Source of the DNA: Methylomonas sp. LW13
Lineage (GTDB): Bacteria > Pseudomonadota > Gammaproteobacteria > Methylococcales > Methylomonadaceae
Reading direction: 5' to 3'
DNA: 64,000 bases
Assembly: GCF_016865255.1 (NCBI RefSeq)
Contig: NZ_CP033381.1
Span: 2,294,001 to 2,358,000, forward strand
This document shows positions 17,399 to 27,831 of this stretch, in pieces (positions within the stretch are counted from its first letter, which is position 1; each line of letters starts with the position of its first letter). The notes below the pieces were generated by a model, which saw only the letters and a program-made list of their open reading frames with translations, was not told the DNA's origin and made no database searches. Made by a program: the position numbers and the translations under genes.

Positions 17399-17482
17399 GG
17401 CGGTTGACGGGTTAGGCAATGGGGCGAATTTTATCAGTATTGGTGCTGTGTTCAGGAAAATCAGTATGGCCTAAGGTTACGG

Positions 17483-18010
17483 CTAGTCTTGCCGGCTGGC
17501 TAATAAATGAGTCAGAGCTGCCTGTACATTCTTCTCTACCGCGCTACGCGATATGTCGTAATAGGCGGCGATCCGCTCGTAATTCCAATGGTGAAATTTG
17601 TGCAACACCAGAATTTGCCTGCGCCGTTCGGATAATTGCTCAAGCGCTGCCAGCATCAATGCCAGTTCTTGTTGATCGGATGCTTGCTGCTCGGGCGTCG
17701 GGGTATCGTCCGGCAAATTGTCCAGCAGCGATATATCTTCGTCCGTATCGGCCGTTTTTGAGTCGTCGGCGCGTTGGCGAATACGTTCTTTACGCAGATG
17801 ATCCAGTGCCAGGTTTTTTGCGATTTGGTATAGAAACGGCCGCGGGTAACTGATGTCTTGGATTTCCAGGGCGTGCAGCATTTTTATGTAAGCTTCATGC
17901 GCCAAGTCTTCCGCGGTTTGCGGGCAGCCGACGATGCCGAAAATAGTGTGAATCAACGAATCGCGATGGCTCAAAAATAAATCGTCGATGTTGAAGGTGA
18001 GGCTGTTCAT
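17483..18010 (-). CDS. ECF sigma factor, FecI type (second locus)
   Basis: The protein is 175 aa from the ATG at 18010 (MNSLTFNIDDLFL). The frame extends upstream to 18175, but that extension lacks sigma homology. Region 2 reads CPQTAEDLAHEAYIKMLHAL and RPFLYQIAKNLALDHLRKERIRQ. Region 4 reads LEQLSERRRQILVLHKFHHWNYERIAAYYDISRSAVEKNVQAAL. It is more divergent from the first FecI-like sigma than the receptors are from each other, so promoter specificities may differ. It heads the second sigma - fecR - receptor unit. Confidence 0.92.
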   Translation of the reverse strand: MNSLTFNIDDLFLSHRDSLIHTIFGIVGCPQTAEDLAHEAYIKMLHALEIQDISYPRPFLYQIAKNLALDHLRKERIRQRADDSKTADTDEDISLLDNLPDDTPTPEQQASDQQELALMLAALEQLSERRRQILVLHKFHHWNYERIAAYYDISRSAVEKNVQAALTHLLASRQD

Positions 18011-18151
18011 GGCGAAGACGAGTTTGGCGTGCTTGGAACCCGATAGAGCCGATTTACAGCAATATTTGAACCAATAAACAAGTGTGTTGATTTTGAAAGA
18101 CAAAATCACATGGCACCCGGCGGCAGGGTATGGCATATGCCGTTTTAATGG

Positions 18152-19399
18152 GTGAAATGCCTGATTTATTTGCAATCAGAGTGGACGGGAGATGTGTGCT
18201 GGAAGTGCCCACAACTACACACTTTTTCTGCGAAAACTGCTAGTCTTATCACCTCGATTAAGCGGGTGGGGCCGAGCTTGGAACAGGATATAACAACAGA
18301 TCTGCGGGTGTTGGAAAGTCATTTGGACGGTATGCTCAACCGCGTCCAGCATAACAGTCTGACCTTAAAGCGATTGCAAAGCTTTGAAATGCGTTTACTG
18401 GGGCTTAGTTCGCTGGCGGAAATGATCGAGTTCATTCTCGGCGAAGCCAAGGCCTTGTTCGATTTGGACGTAATCAGTTTGTGTTTGATCGACCCGAAAA
18501 ACGAAATCGCCGGTTACCTGGAAGTGGATAATTATAATTATCGGGACCGGGAAGGGCTGTTTTTAGCAAGTAGCGAATGGCAATTGCGGCATAGTTTTGG
18601 TCTGTCCGACCAGCCGTTTCTGGGGAGCTATCAAACCACGATTTGCGAGAAGTTTTTCTCCGAATCCAATCAACAAAAACCGGCGTCGGTAGTCATTGCG
18701 CCGCTGATTCGCCGGGATCGGTATTTGGGCTCGTTGAATCTGGGCAGTTATCACAACGAGCGTTTCATGCAAGGTATGGCGACCGATTTTGTCGAGCACA
18801 TCGCCTCGGTCATCAGTATTTGCCTGGAAAACAATCTTAATGTCGAAACCATGCGGCGCACCAGTTTGGTCGATCCCTTGACCGGCGTGAACAATCGGCG
18901 GTTTTTGGAGCAGCGTATAGAGGAAGAGCTGGATCGCAGCCAACGCAATCGCGAACCTTTGTCCTGCCTATTTCTGGATATTGATTTTTTCAAGCGCATC
19001 AACGACGGTTTTGGACACCAGGCCGGGGATCATGTACTGGCTGTGGTGGCCGGTATCATCAAGAAATTGCTGCGCAATAACGATGTGCTGGCGCGTTACG
19101 GCGGGGAAGAGTTTGTGGCCTTGCTGTCGCAATCCGATGAAAGTACGGCCTCGGAAATTGCCGAGCGGATTCGTTTGAGTATTGCTAATTTGCAGGTGGA
19201 GTATGGCGACCAAGCCATCCCGGTGACTATTTCGATTGGTGTGGCGACTTACCAGCCTAACCGGGCGCAGAAAAAGCTTGTCGCCGAGATTGCGTTGCAA
19301 TTGGTGCAAACCGCCGATGCTGCCTTGTACGAAGCCAAACGTAAAGGCAGAAACCGTATTGAGAATGGCGGGCTGGTGTTAGTAACCGAGCCTGCTTAG
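18152..19399 (+). CDS. Diguanylate cyclase with DUF484/GAF-like sensor
   Basis: The 415-aa frame starts at a weak GTG (18152); a start nearer 18276 is possible. Residues ~60-220 resemble DUF484 ([37 protein letters not shown]), a GAF-like cytoplasmic sensor. Residues ~235-400 form a GGDEF domain with [18 protein letters not shown] and the active signature RYGGEEF. An RNND inhibitory I-site lies five residues upstream, so the enzyme should make c-di-GMP and be product-inhibited. No membrane segment is seen. Its stop overlaps the convergent galE stop by four bases. Confidence 0.9.
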   Translation: MKCLIYLQSEWTGDVCWKCPQLHTFSAKTASLITSIKRVGPSLEQDITTDLRVLESHLDGMLNRVQHNSLTLKRLQSFEMRLLGLSSLAEMIEFILGEAKALFDLDVISLCLIDPKNEIAGYLEVDNYNYRDREGLFLASSEWQLRHSFGLSDQPFLGSYQTTICEKFFSESNQQKPASVVIAPLIRRDRYLGSLNLGSYHNERFMQGMATDFVEHIASVISICLENNLNVETMRRTSLVDPLTGVNNRRFLEQRIEEELDRSQRNREPLSCLFLDIDFFKRINDGFGHQAGDHVLAVVAGIIKKLLRNNDVLARYGGEEFVALLSQSDESTASEIAERIRLSIANLQVEYGDQAIPVTISIGVATYQPNRAQKKLVAEIALQLVQTADAALYEAKRKGRNRIENGGLVLVTEPA

Positions 19400-20442
19400 T
19401 GGTAACCGTTGGGATTGTTTTTCTGCCAGCGCCAGGTGTCGGTCATCATTTGTTTTAAATCCCGCTCGGCTTTCCAACCTATTTTTGCTTCGGCCAGGCT
19501 GGGATCAGCGTAGCAGGCCGCGACATCGCCGGCTCTGCGTGGTGCGATTTTGTAGGGTACCGCTTGGCCCGTCACCTCAATGAAGGTATTGACCATTTCC
19601 AATACGCTGTAGCCGTTGCCGGTTCCTAAATTAACCGCATCGCAAATAGCGGTATCGGCCGATTTACCGAGCAGGTATTGCAAGGCTTTGATATGACCTT
19701 GTGCCAGATCAACTACGTGGATGTAATCGCGGACGCCGGTGCCGTCCTTGGTGGGGTAGTCGTTGCCGAACACCGACAGGACCGGTAATTTGCCGATGGC
19801 AACTTGCGATAAAAACGGCATCAAATTATTGGGGATGCCGTTGGGATCTTCACCGATCAAACCGCTGCTGTGCGCGCCGATGGGGTTGAAATAGCGCAGT
19901 ATTGCAAATTGCCAGGGCTGGCTGTTGCCGTTCAGGCTGTCGGCATTGCTGACATCGCGCAGGATCTCCTCGATAAACAGTTTGGTACGGCCGTAAGGAT
20001 TGGTGGCTTGCAGCGGGAAGCTTTCCAGAATCGGTACGCTATGCGGATCGCCGTAAACCGTCGCCGACGAGCTGAATACCAATCTTTTCACTGCAAACTC
20101 GTCCATCGTTTCCAGTAACACTTGGGTGCCGTAGATGTTGTTGCGGTAATAGCTCAGGGGTTGCTGGCAGGATTCGCCGACGGCTTTCAGGCCGGCGAAA
20201 TGAACCACCGCATCGATTTTATGTGCTTTAAAAATCTCGCGTAGCGCGGCTTGGTCGGTAATGTCGGCTTGATAGAAACCGGGTTTATGTCCGGTAATGG
20301 TTTCGATACGTTTCAGCGATTCGATTTTGCTGTTACTCAGGTTATCGACAACGATGACCTCGAAACCGTTATTCAGCAGTTCTACGCAGGTATGGCTGCC
20401 GATATAGCCGGCGCCGCCCGTCACTAAGATGGTGTGTTTCAT
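19396..20442 (-). CDS. galE: UDP-glucose 4-epimerase
   Basis: This 348-aa extended short-chain dehydrogenase interconverts UDP-glucose and UDP-galactose for surface polysaccharides. The NAD-binding [10 protein letters not shown] motif is at the N-terminus. The YxxxK pair appears in [14 protein letters not shown], and the substrate region includes [18 protein letters not shown]. Length and motifs are canonical for GalE. It lies 15 bases downstream of ttcA on the same strand, though no functional link is known. Confidence 0.95.
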   Translation of the reverse strand: MKHTILVTGGAGYIGSHTCVELLNNGFEVIVVDNLSNSKIESLKRIETITGHKPGFYQADITDQAALREIFKAHKIDAVVHFAGLKAVGESCQQPLSYYRNNIYGTQVLLETMDEFAVKRLVFSSSATVYGDPHSVPILESFPLQATNPYGRTKLFIEEILRDVSNADSLNGNSQPWQFAILRYFNPIGAHSSGLIGEDPNGIPNNLMPFLSQVAIGKLPVLSVFGNDYPTKDGTGVRDYIHVVDLAQGHIKALQYLLGKSADTAICDAVNLGTGNGYSVLEMVNTFIEVTGQAVPYKIAPRRAGDVAACYADPSLAEAKIGWKAERDLKQMMTDTWRWQKNNPNGYH

Positions 20443-20457
20443 CGTTGTAATTCCTGG

Positions 20458-21315
20458 TTAGCGCTCTAAGATGTCCAGTCCGGCTTCATCGGATACGACG
20501 CGCGGAATAGTGGATTCGGGGTCGCGGCGCAGGCCGGCAAAATCGAACAAGCTGGTATCGGCCATTTGCGACGGCGCGATATTTTGCAAACTGGCGAAAA
20601 TCGTCTCGATGCGGCCGGGGAATTGTTTATCCCAAGCGTTGAGCATTTGTTTCATCGCCTTGCGCTGCAGGTTTTCTTGCGAGCCGCATAAATTGCAAGG
20701 AATGATCGGAAACTGTTTGAAAGCCGCGAAGCGGTTGATGTCTTTTTCCCGGCAATATGCTAACGGACGTATGACGATGTTTTGCTTATCGTCACTCAGC
20801 AGCTTCGGCGGCATGGCTTTCAGTTTGCCAGCGTAGAACATGTTCAGAAAAAAGGTTTCGATGATGTCGTCACGGTGATGGCCGAGGGCGATCTTAGTGA
20901 TCTTATGTTCCTTGGCAAATCCGTACAGCGTGCCGCGGCGTAGCCTTGAACACAGACTACACGTCGTTTGTCCTTCCGGGATGATGCGTTTGACGATGCT
21001 GTAAGTGTCGTGCTCGATAATGTGGTAAGGCACGCCTATCGATTGTAGATATTCCGGCAGCACGTGTTCCGGAAAGCCTGGCTGCTTCTGATCCAGATTG
21101 ACGGCAATAATCTCAAAATTGATTGGCGCGGTTTTCTGCAAGTTCAGCAGAATGTCCAGCATGGTGTAAGAATCTTTGCCGCCGGACAGACACACCATGA
21201 CCTTATCATCGGGCTCTATCATGTTGAAATCGGCGATGGCTTCGCCAACGCAACGTCTCAGGCGTTTTTGCAGCTTGTTAAACTGGGTACGGGATTTGTG
21301 TTCTGGATCGGACAT
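20458..21315 (-). CDS. ttcA: tRNA 2-thiocytidine(32) synthetase TtcA
   Basis: The protein is 285 aa from the ATG at 21315; an upstream TTG at 21342 is less likely. The PP-loop [11 protein letters not shown] binds ATP. CSLCSR and CNLCGS give the two CxxC pairs characteristic of the [4Fe-4S]-dependent TtcA group that thiolates C32 of certain tRNAs. [18 protein letters not shown] is another family hallmark. It follows fabB by 46 bases. Confidence 0.95.
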   Translation of the reverse strand: MSDPEHKSRTQFNKLQKRLRRCVGEAIADFNMIEPDDKVMVCLSGGKDSYTMLDILLNLQKTAPINFEIIAVNLDQKQPGFPEHVLPEYLQSIGVPYHIIEHDTYSIVKRIIPEGQTTCSLCSRLRRGTLYGFAKEHKITKIALGHHRDDIIETFFLNMFYAGKLKAMPPKLLSDDKQNIVIRPLAYCREKDINRFAAFKQFPIIPCNLCGSQENLQRKAMKQMLNAWDKQFPGRIETIFASLQNIAPSQMADTSLFDFAGLRRDPESTIPRVVSDEAGLDILER

Positions 21316-21361
21316 GGGTGCAGGGAAGGGCGGCTGAACCAAAGTTGCAGCCGCGCCAAAG

Positions 21362-22582
21362 TTAGCCGTTATAGCGTTGGAAAATCAGCGTGGCGTTGGT
21401 CCCGCCAAAGCCGAAGCTGTTGGACATAATGGTGTTCAGCGTGACGTTATCCCGATATTCTCTAACGATAGGAATGCCGGCCGCGCCTGGATCGAGTTGG
21501 TTGATATTGGCGGAGGCACTCAAGAAGTTTTCTTGCATCATCAGCAAGGAATAAATGGCTTCGTTGACGCCGGCCGCACCCAAGGCATGTCCGGTCAGGG
21601 ATTTAGTCGAGCTGACCGCCGGCACGTTTTCTGCACCGAACACCTCGCGCATCGCTTCCAATTCTCGGGTGTCACCCACCGGGGTGCTGGTGCCGTGCGC
21701 ATTGATGTAGTCTATTTTATCGGTGACGGTAGCCATTGCCTGCTGCATGCAGCGCACTGCGCCTTCGCCGGAGGGTTGTACCATGTCGTAGCCGTCAGAT
21801 GTGGCGCCGTAGCCGACCAGTTCGGCGTAGATTTTGGCGCCGCGGGCTTTGGCGTGTTCCAATTCTTCGATGACTAACACGCCGCCGCCGCCGGAAATGA
21901 CGAAGCCGTCGCGGGTTTCGTCGTAGGGACGAGAGGCCGTTTCTGGCGTGTCGTTATATTTTGAGGACAAGGCGCCCATCGCGTCGAACATCACCGACAT
22001 GGTCCAGTGCAGTTCTTCACCGCCGCCGGCGAACACAACGTCTTGTTTGCCTAATTGAATCAATTCCATGGCGTGGCCGATGCAGTGGGCACTGGTGGCG
22101 CAAGCGGAGCTGATGGAGTAATTGACGCCTTTGATTTTAAAGGGCGTGGCCAAGCAGGCCGTGTTGGTGCTGGACATGGCGCGCGTCACCATGTAGGGTC
22201 CGACCTTTTTTACACCTTTGGAACGCAGAATGTCGGCGGAATCGACCAGATTGGACGTTGACGGCCCGCCGGAGCCCATCACTAAGCCGGTGCGGATATT
22301 GGACACTTGCGACTCTTCCAGGCCGGAGTCGGCAATAGCCTGTTCCATAGCCAGGTAGTTGTATGCGGCACCGTCGCCCATAAAGCGTTTAACTTTACGG
22401 TCTATCGCTTCATCCAGATCAATATTAACCGGGCCGTGTACATGGCTGCGAAAGCCCATTTCGGCATAGACCGGTGCGTGAACGATACCGGAACGGCCGG
22501 CGCGTAAAGAATCAACCACTTCGTCCCGGTTGTTGCCGATGCTGGAAACTATCCCTAAACCTGTTACAACGACGCGCTTCAT
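21362..22582 (-). CDS. fabB: 3-oxoacyl-ACP synthase I
   Basis: The protein is 406 aa from the ATG at 22582 ([10 protein letters not shown]); the frame is open further upstream but without homology. It condenses acyl-ACP with malonyl-ACP and is needed for unsaturated fatty acids. The active-site Cys is in [14 protein letters not shown]. The catalytic His pair is in [11 protein letters not shown] and [11 protein letters not shown], and the end [12 protein letters not shown]-type loop is present. It is ten bases downstream of fabA, forming the usual fabAB operon. Confidence 0.97.
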   Translation of the reverse strand: MKRVVVTGLGIVSSIGNNRDEVVDSLRAGRSGIVHAPVYAEMGFRSHVHGPVNIDLDEAIDRKVKRFMGDGAAYNYLAMEQAIADSGLEESQVSNIRTGLVMGSGGPSTSNLVDSADILRSKGVKKVGPYMVTRAMSSTNTACLATPFKIKGVNYSISSACATSAHCIGHAMELIQLGKQDVVFAGGGEELHWTMSVMFDAMGALSSKYNDTPETASRPYDETRDGFVISGGGGVLVIEELEHAKARGAKIYAELVGYGATSDGYDMVQPSGEGAVRCMQQAMATVTDKIDYINAHGTSTPVGDTRELEAMREVFGAENVPAVSSTKSLTGHALGAAGVNEAIYSLLMMQENFLSASANINQLDPGAAGIPIVREYRDNVTLNTIMSNSFGFGGTNATLIFQRYNG

Positions 22583-22592
22583 GATGGTTTCC

Positions 22593-23108
22593 TTAGAAAT
22601 CTTGGGTGGAAGTGAATAAACCGACTCGTAAATCGGTCGCCTCGTAGATTTGTTTGCCATCGACTTCCATCGTCGCATCGGCGATGCCCATGACCAATTT
22701 GCGTAGAATCACACGCTTCAAGTCGATTTTATAAGTCACTTTTTTGGCTGTCGGCAGCACTTGGCCGGTGAATTTAACTTCGCCGCAACCCAGCGCGCGG
22801 CCTTTGCCAGGGCCGCCTAGCCAGCATAAATAAAAACCGACCAATTGCCACATCGCGTCCAAACCTAGACAGCCTGGCATGACCGGGTCGCCTTGAAAGT
22901 GGCAATCAAAAAACCATAATTCGGGGGTAATATCCAGCTCGGCGATGATTTCGCCTTTGCCGTATTTGCCGCCTTCATCGGAAATATGGACGATGCGGTC
23001 CATCATCAGCATATTGGGAAGCGGTAGCTGCGCGTTGGTCGGACCGTATAATTCACCTCGGCCGGACATTAATAATTCTTCGCGCGTGAAACTGTGCTGC
23101 TTCTCCAT
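22593..23108 (-). CDS. fabA: 3-hydroxydecanoyl-ACP dehydratase/isomerase
   Basis: The 171-aa protein has canonical length. [29 protein letters not shown] holds the catalytic His and Asp. It introduces the cis double bond at the C10 stage and works with FabB. It is the first gene of the fabA-fabB pair and probably of the longer fabA-fabB-ttcA-galE run, all minus strand with small gaps. Confidence 0.97.
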   Translation of the reverse strand: MEKQHSFTREELLMSGRGELYGPTNAQLPLPNMLMMDRIVHISDEGGKYGKGEIIAELDITPELWFFDCHFQGDPVMPGCLGLDAMWQLVGFYLCWLGGPGKGRALGCGEVKFTGQVLPTAKKVTYKIDLKRVILRKLVMGIADATMEVDGKQIYEATDLRVGLFTSTQDF

Positions 23109-23184
23109 CTTGATTTTTACCTGGTTGGTGGGTTCAAAAACTGCGGCATTATCTAATAACCGGCTTAAAAAATCAGCTCAATTT

Positions 23185-25113
23185 TTAGCCGGGCATGACC
23201 TCGCGCATTAGATCGTCGATCTTTAAGCTGTCGCGTTGCAGCCGCTGTTGGTAAATCAAGCTATACATTAACACCGATGCAACATACCCCCGAGTCTCCT
23301 TGTAAGGGATGTTTTCAATCCAGATGTCGGCCGGCAAAGCCCGGTTTTCCGGTAGCCAGCGCTTCACTTTATTGGCGCCGGCGTTATAGGCAGCCGTGGC
23401 TAGTGCGACGTGACCATTGAATTGGCGCAAGAGTTTTTTGAAATAAAACGTCCCGTATTTGACATTGAGTTCCGGCTTAAACAGGCTGTAATCGCTATCC
23501 CAACTATCGCGCAATTCGGCGGCAATTTGCCGGCCGGTGTTAGGCATAATCTGCATCAAACCTTTAGCGCCAGCCGGCGAGTCGGCCAATTCATCGAACG
23601 CGCTTTCCTGGCGGATCAATCCTAAAATTAAACCCGGATCCAATTGTTGTGCGGCAGCGTTACTTTGGATGGGTTGGATATAGGTCAGCGGAAAGCGCAA
23701 ATTGACGTCGTCCCATTGATTAGCCTTGGCTATAGTGGCAATCGCCAAAGCCGGACAATTGGCTTGTTGGGCCAGTTTTGCGGCGACGGGTAGCTGGCGA
23801 CTGTCGAGTTTGGCGATTGCGTACCACCATTGGCGTTTGGCTTCCGGTTTTCTGTCGATAGCGAGTAGCTCGGAAAATACCTGGAAATCCGGTCGATTTT
23901 GTAAAGTCTCGAGGTCGCTGCTTGATACCGTCAAAGGTCTGTCCACCAGTTCAATGGCTTGCCTTAATCTGCCGGCAGCCAGAAAACCGTAGAAACTGCG
24001 ATTTTTTGCCAACTGTAGAAACAATGCATTGGCTGTTGCGCTCTGGCCGGTTTCCGCCAAGCCGCGGGCTTGCCAGTACTGCCATTTTTCCTGAGATTTT
24101 TCGTCGTCGTTAAGGCCGGTAATCGCCACAGCGACGTCTTGCCAGTTCTGCATATTCAATGCGGCTCTGACTCGCCATTCCCGGGCCGATTCGTCGCTGT
24201 TTTCCAGTTGCGACAAGCGGGCGTAAGCGCGACTGTCGTGTTTCAAGGCCAACGCGATAGCGATGCGTTTTTTGATAAAAGCGGCGGTCGCCGGCGCAAT
24301 GGCGATTTGCGATTTATTGCTGTCCCAAGTCGTCATGGCCGTTTCGACATTGGTTTCCAGCCAGCGGTCAATCGCATGGGCAAACAGTTCTCCGGCTTGC
24401 TCAGGGTTCTCGCGCCAGCCTGTATCAGTAATAACGGTTTCCGGCTGTCGGTGCAGTTTTAACCAGATATTGGCCTGCTTGAGTTCTGCGTCGCTGAAAA
24501 ACCGGGTCAAGTAGCTTGCCAGGCTTTGGTTGTCACGTTTGAGGGCGGCGTGAAATCGTTGGTTGATCAGCTCTTTATTAAAATACGGCGATGATTTATA
24601 AGCTTCGAACAGGACATCGCAATTATCCGGTTGCGATTTACCGCTTAACCATAAAGCGCGGGCTTGATTGAAGGCTTCCAAGGCTTGGCCGGTTTGCAAT
24701 TGAGCCAGGCCGGCGTAGCATTGCAGCTCGGGATCGTCACTGCCTTGATAATTATTCAACAGCACTAGCCACTGCTGCTTTTTACCCAAAGCCAGCAACC
24801 ACTTTTGCCGCAGCCCGGCCGCGTAACGGCTGGCAGCGTGCTCGTTTAAAAACTGTTTGATGTCGGCGTCGGCGTCCAAATGATTTTTTAACCATTGGTA
24901 TTGCAGATAAGGATATAGCGGGTAGCCTCTTAGGCTTGAAGCCAGCGCGAAATATTCGGCATCGCGATTCTGGTCAAGTGCTTGCTCGGCACGCAAAAAT
25001 AGCTGACGTTGGCTCACCAAAGAGATTTCATCCGCCTGGGCACTGTTCGGTAAAACGCCGGTCAGAGCGGCAAGCAGTAAAAAACACGGGATAACATGCA
25101 TATCAATTTCCAC
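23185..25113 (-). CDS. slt: Soluble lytic murein transglycosylase
   Basis: The 642-aa periplasmic enzyme starts with a signal peptide ending near NSAQADE. It has a long alpha-solenoid U-domain of helical repeats and a C-terminal SLT domain, with LGLIRQESAFDELADSPAGAKGLMQIMPNTGRQIA holding the catalytic Glu, and ATAAYNAGANKVKRWL near the end. It cleaves peptidoglycan glycan strands to anhydromuropeptides. It stands alone and diverges from the ABC exporter gene. Confidence 0.95.
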   Translation of the reverse strand: MEIDMHVIPCFLLLAALTGVLPNSAQADEISLVSQRQLFLRAEQALDQNRDAEYFALASSLRGYPLYPYLQYQWLKNHLDADADIKQFLNEHAASRYAAGLRQKWLLALGKKQQWLVLLNNYQGSDDPELQCYAGLAQLQTGQALEAFNQARALWLSGKSQPDNCDVLFEAYKSSPYFNKELINQRFHAALKRDNQSLASYLTRFFSDAELKQANIWLKLHRQPETVITDTGWRENPEQAGELFAHAIDRWLETNVETAMTTWDSNKSQIAIAPATAAFIKKRIAIALALKHDSRAYARLSQLENSDESAREWRVRAALNMQNWQDVAVAITGLNDDEKSQEKWQYWQARGLAETGQSATANALFLQLAKNRSFYGFLAAGRLRQAIELVDRPLTVSSSDLETLQNRPDFQVFSELLAIDRKPEAKRQWWYAIAKLDSRQLPVAAKLAQQANCPALAIATIAKANQWDDVNLRFPLTYIQPIQSNAAAQQLDPGLILGLIRQESAFDELADSPAGAKGLMQIMPNTGRQIAAELRDSWDSDYSLFKPELNVKYGTFYFKKLLRQFNGHVALATAAYNAGANKVKRWLPENRALPADIWIENIPYKETRGYVASVLMYSLIYQQRLQRDSLKIDDLMREVMPG

Positions 25114-25153
25114 GACAGCCGAGACTAAACCCTATGCAAGAAGTTTTTGCAAA

Positions 25154-27001
25154 GTGGGTCGGACCATTATAATCGTTAAACTTCATCGAATTTGTTTCAT
25201 TACCTTGAAAACCTCACAGCGCGCGGCGCAAGCCGAATATTCCTGGCAGTACATCTACAGCATCGCTAAGCAGCATAAAAAACAACTGATCAACGGGCAT
25301 TTGGTCGCCATCTTGGCAACAGTTGCCAGCGTACCGGTACCCTTATTGATGCCATTATTGGTGGACGAAGTCCTGCTTAACCATCCGGGTGTGGTGCTGA
25401 ATAGCCTCAATCCGTGGCTGCCCGGCGAGTGGCAGCAACCTGCCATTTACATTGCCATTATTTTGCTGCTGAGCTTGCTGTTGCGCTTGTTTGCCTTGGC
25501 GCTAAACATTATGCAGACTCGGCAGTTTTCCAATATTGCCAAGGATGTGATTTTTCGCATTCGCGAAAGTTTGGTGAAACATTTGCAACACATCTCGATG
25601 TCCGAGTATGAAAGCCTGGGCAGCGGTACGGTTAGCTCGCACATGGTGACCGACCTCGATACGCTGGATAATTTTATCGGCACCACGATCAGTAAATTAT
25701 TGGTGGCAGTTCTGACCGTGTTCGGTACCGCTTTAATTCTGCTGTGGATGCACTGGCAATTGGGTTTATTCATTATCTTTTTGAACCCGCTGGTAATTTA
25801 CCTGGCGAGGGCCGTTGGTTCCAGGGTGAAGGAACTGAAGGCTAACGAAAACAAAGCCTACGCAATATTCCAGCAAGCTTTGAGCGAAACGCTGGAGGCG
25901 ATTCATCAAATCCGCGCCAGCAACCGCGAGGAGCACTATTGTCGGCAGTTGATCGGCAGCGCACTGGCGGTTAAAAACCACTCGACCATCTATGCCTGGA
26001 AAAGCGATGCGACGGTGCGTTTGAGCTTTTTGACCTTTCTATTTGGCTTCGATATTTTCCGCGCAACAGCGATGCTGATGGTGCTGTATTCCAATCTGAC
26101 CATAGGCGAAATGCTGGCGGTATTCGGTTATCTGTGGTTCATGATGGCGCCGGTGCAGGAGATATTAAGCATTCAGCAGTCTTTTTATGCCGCCAAAGCC
26201 GCGTTGGCCCGCGTCAACCAGCTGACCCTGTTGCAGCGCGAACCGTATTATCCGCATTTGCAAAACCCGTTTATCGGGCGTAAAACCGTGTCGGTCAGCG
26301 TCAAGAATCTGCATTTTAGTTACAAGGACGAACCGGTACTGAACGGTATTAATCTGACTATACCGGCCGGTGAGAAAATTGCCCTGGTCGGCGCCAGCGG
26401 CGGCGGCAAGTCGACGTTGGCGCAAACCTTGATCGGTTTATATCCGCCAGGCAGCGGCATGATTTATTTCGACGGCGTGCCGCTGAACCGGATAGGCTTG
26501 GATGTGGTGCGCGAACATGTCGCGACCGTTTTACAGCATCCCGCTTTGCTAAACGATACGATACGCGCCAATTTGACCTTGGGCCGGGAGATTGCCGATG
26601 CTGAATTGTGGCGAGCTTTGGAGATTGCGCAAATGAAGTCGACCGTTGAAGAACAGCCGCAGGGTTTGGACACCGTGGTGGGCAGGCAGGGTATGCGCTT
26701 ATCCGGCGGCCAACGGCAACGGCTGGCCATCGCCCGGATGATAGTCAGCCAGCCGGCAGTGGTGATTCTCGACGAAGCCACATCGGCGCTGGACAGCGAA
26801 ACCGAGTATAAACTGCACCAAGCCTTGAGCACCTTTCTGGAAGGCCGTACTACCATCATCATTGCGCATAGGCTCAGTGCGGTGAAACAGGCCGATCATG
26901 TGTATGTCTTTGAACAAGGCCAGATTTGCGAACAAGGCAAACACGATTCCTTGATTCAACAAAACGGCTTGTACGCCAAACTTTACGGTGATTATCAATA
27001 G
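25154..27001 (+). CDS. ABC exporter, fused TM and ATPase domains
   Basis: This 615-aa type IV (exporter-fold) half-transporter has six predicted TM helices in residues ~40-320 (e.g. VPLLMPLLVDEVLL, IIFLNPLVIYLARAVGS). The nucleotide-binding domain has Walker A GASGGGKST, signature LSGGQRQRLAIARM and Walker B VVILDEATSALD, with an H-loop in IIIAHRLS. The substrate is unknown; lipid, peptide or drug export are all possible. The first ~15 residues may not be translated. Its stop overlaps the next start (TAGTG), implying co-translation with the phosphoesterase. Confidence 0.92.
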   Translation: MGRTIIIVKLHRICFITLKTSQRAAQAEYSWQYIYSIAKQHKKQLINGHLVAILATVASVPVPLLMPLLVDEVLLNHPGVVLNSLNPWLPGEWQQPAIYIAIILLLSLLLRLFALALNIMQTRQFSNIAKDVIFRIRESLVKHLQHISMSEYESLGSGTVSSHMVTDLDTLDNFIGTTISKLLVAVLTVFGTALILLWMHWQLGLFIIFLNPLVIYLARAVGSRVKELKANENKAYAIFQQALSETLEAIHQIRASNREEHYCRQLIGSALAVKNHSTIYAWKSDATVRLSFLTFLFGFDIFRATAMLMVLYSNLTIGEMLAVFGYLWFMMAPVQEILSIQQSFYAAKAALARVNQLTLLQREPYYPHLQNPFIGRKTVSVSVKNLHFSYKDEPVLNGINLTIPAGEKIALVGASGGGKSTLAQTLIGLYPPGSGMIYFDGVPLNRIGLDVVREHVATVLQHPALLNDTIRANLTLGREIADAELWRALEIAQMKSTVEEQPQGLDTVVGRQGMRLSGGQRQRLAIARMIVSQPAVVILDEATSALDSETEYKLHQALSTFLEGRTTIIIAHRLSAVKQADHVYVFEQGQICEQGKHDSLIQQNGLYAKLYGDYQ

Positions 27002-27831
27002 TGTCGGAATTATACGATTTACACAGTCATTCCACCGCGTCCGACGGCGCGTTGTCGCCCACCGAACTGGTGTTGCGTGCTCAACAGCAGGGGGTTACTG
27101 CGCTGGCTTTGACCGACCACGATACAACTGCCGGCTTACAAGAAGCGACCGAAGCCGCCGCGCAAGCCGGCATCCGCTTGATTCCCGGCATCGAACTGTC
27201 GGCTAGTTTCGAAAGTCATTGTCTGCACATCGTAGGTTTAAATATCGATCCGCAGCATCCGGGATTACTCGAAGGTATTGCCAAGCAACAATCGATCCGC
27301 GACCAGCGCGCGCAAAAAATTGCCGAAAAACTGGCGAAGAAGGGCATAGCCGACGCCTATCCCACGTTAAGGCAAATCGCCGGTAACGGCGAAATCACCC
27401 GCCTGCATTTTGCCGATTTTCTGGTCAATCAAGGTGTGGTCGAAACTCAGCAGGATGCCTTTGACCGCTATTTGAGCAAGGGTAAGCCGGCTTATGTGCC
27501 GACGGTTTGGGCCGGTCTGGCCGATTGTGTCGGCTGGATTCGGGCCGCCGGCGGTGTGGCGGTGTTGGCGCATCCCTTGCGTTACAAACTCAGTACCAAA
27601 TGGATTAACAAAGCATTGGTGGCATTCAAGGCGGCAGGCGGGCAGGGCATAGAAGTGGTGACGGGTCGGGCCAGCGTCGATGATATCCGCTTAAGTTATT
27701 TGCATGCCAGCAAACATCAATTGCATGCATCGATGGGCTCGGATTTTCATGCGCCGGGCAATCAATGGCTGGAGCTGGGGCGTCTGGCGGCCTTGCCGGA
27801 CGGCGCGGCGCCGGTTTGGCAGTTATTTTAA
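27001..27831 (+). CDS. rnm: PHP-domain phosphoesterase, RNase AM / YciV family
   Basis: This 276-aa protein starts at a GTG overlapping the ABC transporter stop. PHP metal motifs are present: DLHSHSTASDG, LTDHDTTAGL, IPGIELSA, VLAHPLRY and GSDFHAPG. Family members hydrolyse 3',5'-nucleoside bisphosphates and act as a 5'-to-3' exoribonuclease that trims 5S and other RNAs. It converges on the c-di-GMP gene with a 4-base stop overlap. Confidence 0.9.
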   Translation: MSELYDLHSHSTASDGALSPTELVLRAQQQGVTALALTDHDTTAGLQEATEAAAQAGIRLIPGIELSASFESHCLHIVGLNIDPQHPGLLEGIAKQQSIRDQRAQKIAEKLAKKGIADAYPTLRQIAGNGEITRLHFADFLVNQGVVETQQDAFDRYLSKGKPAYVPTVWAGLADCVGWIRAAGGVAVLAHPLRYKLSTKWINKALVAFKAAGGQGIEVVTGRASVDDIRLSYLHASKHQLHASMGSDFHAPGNQWLELGRLAALPDGAAPVWQLF

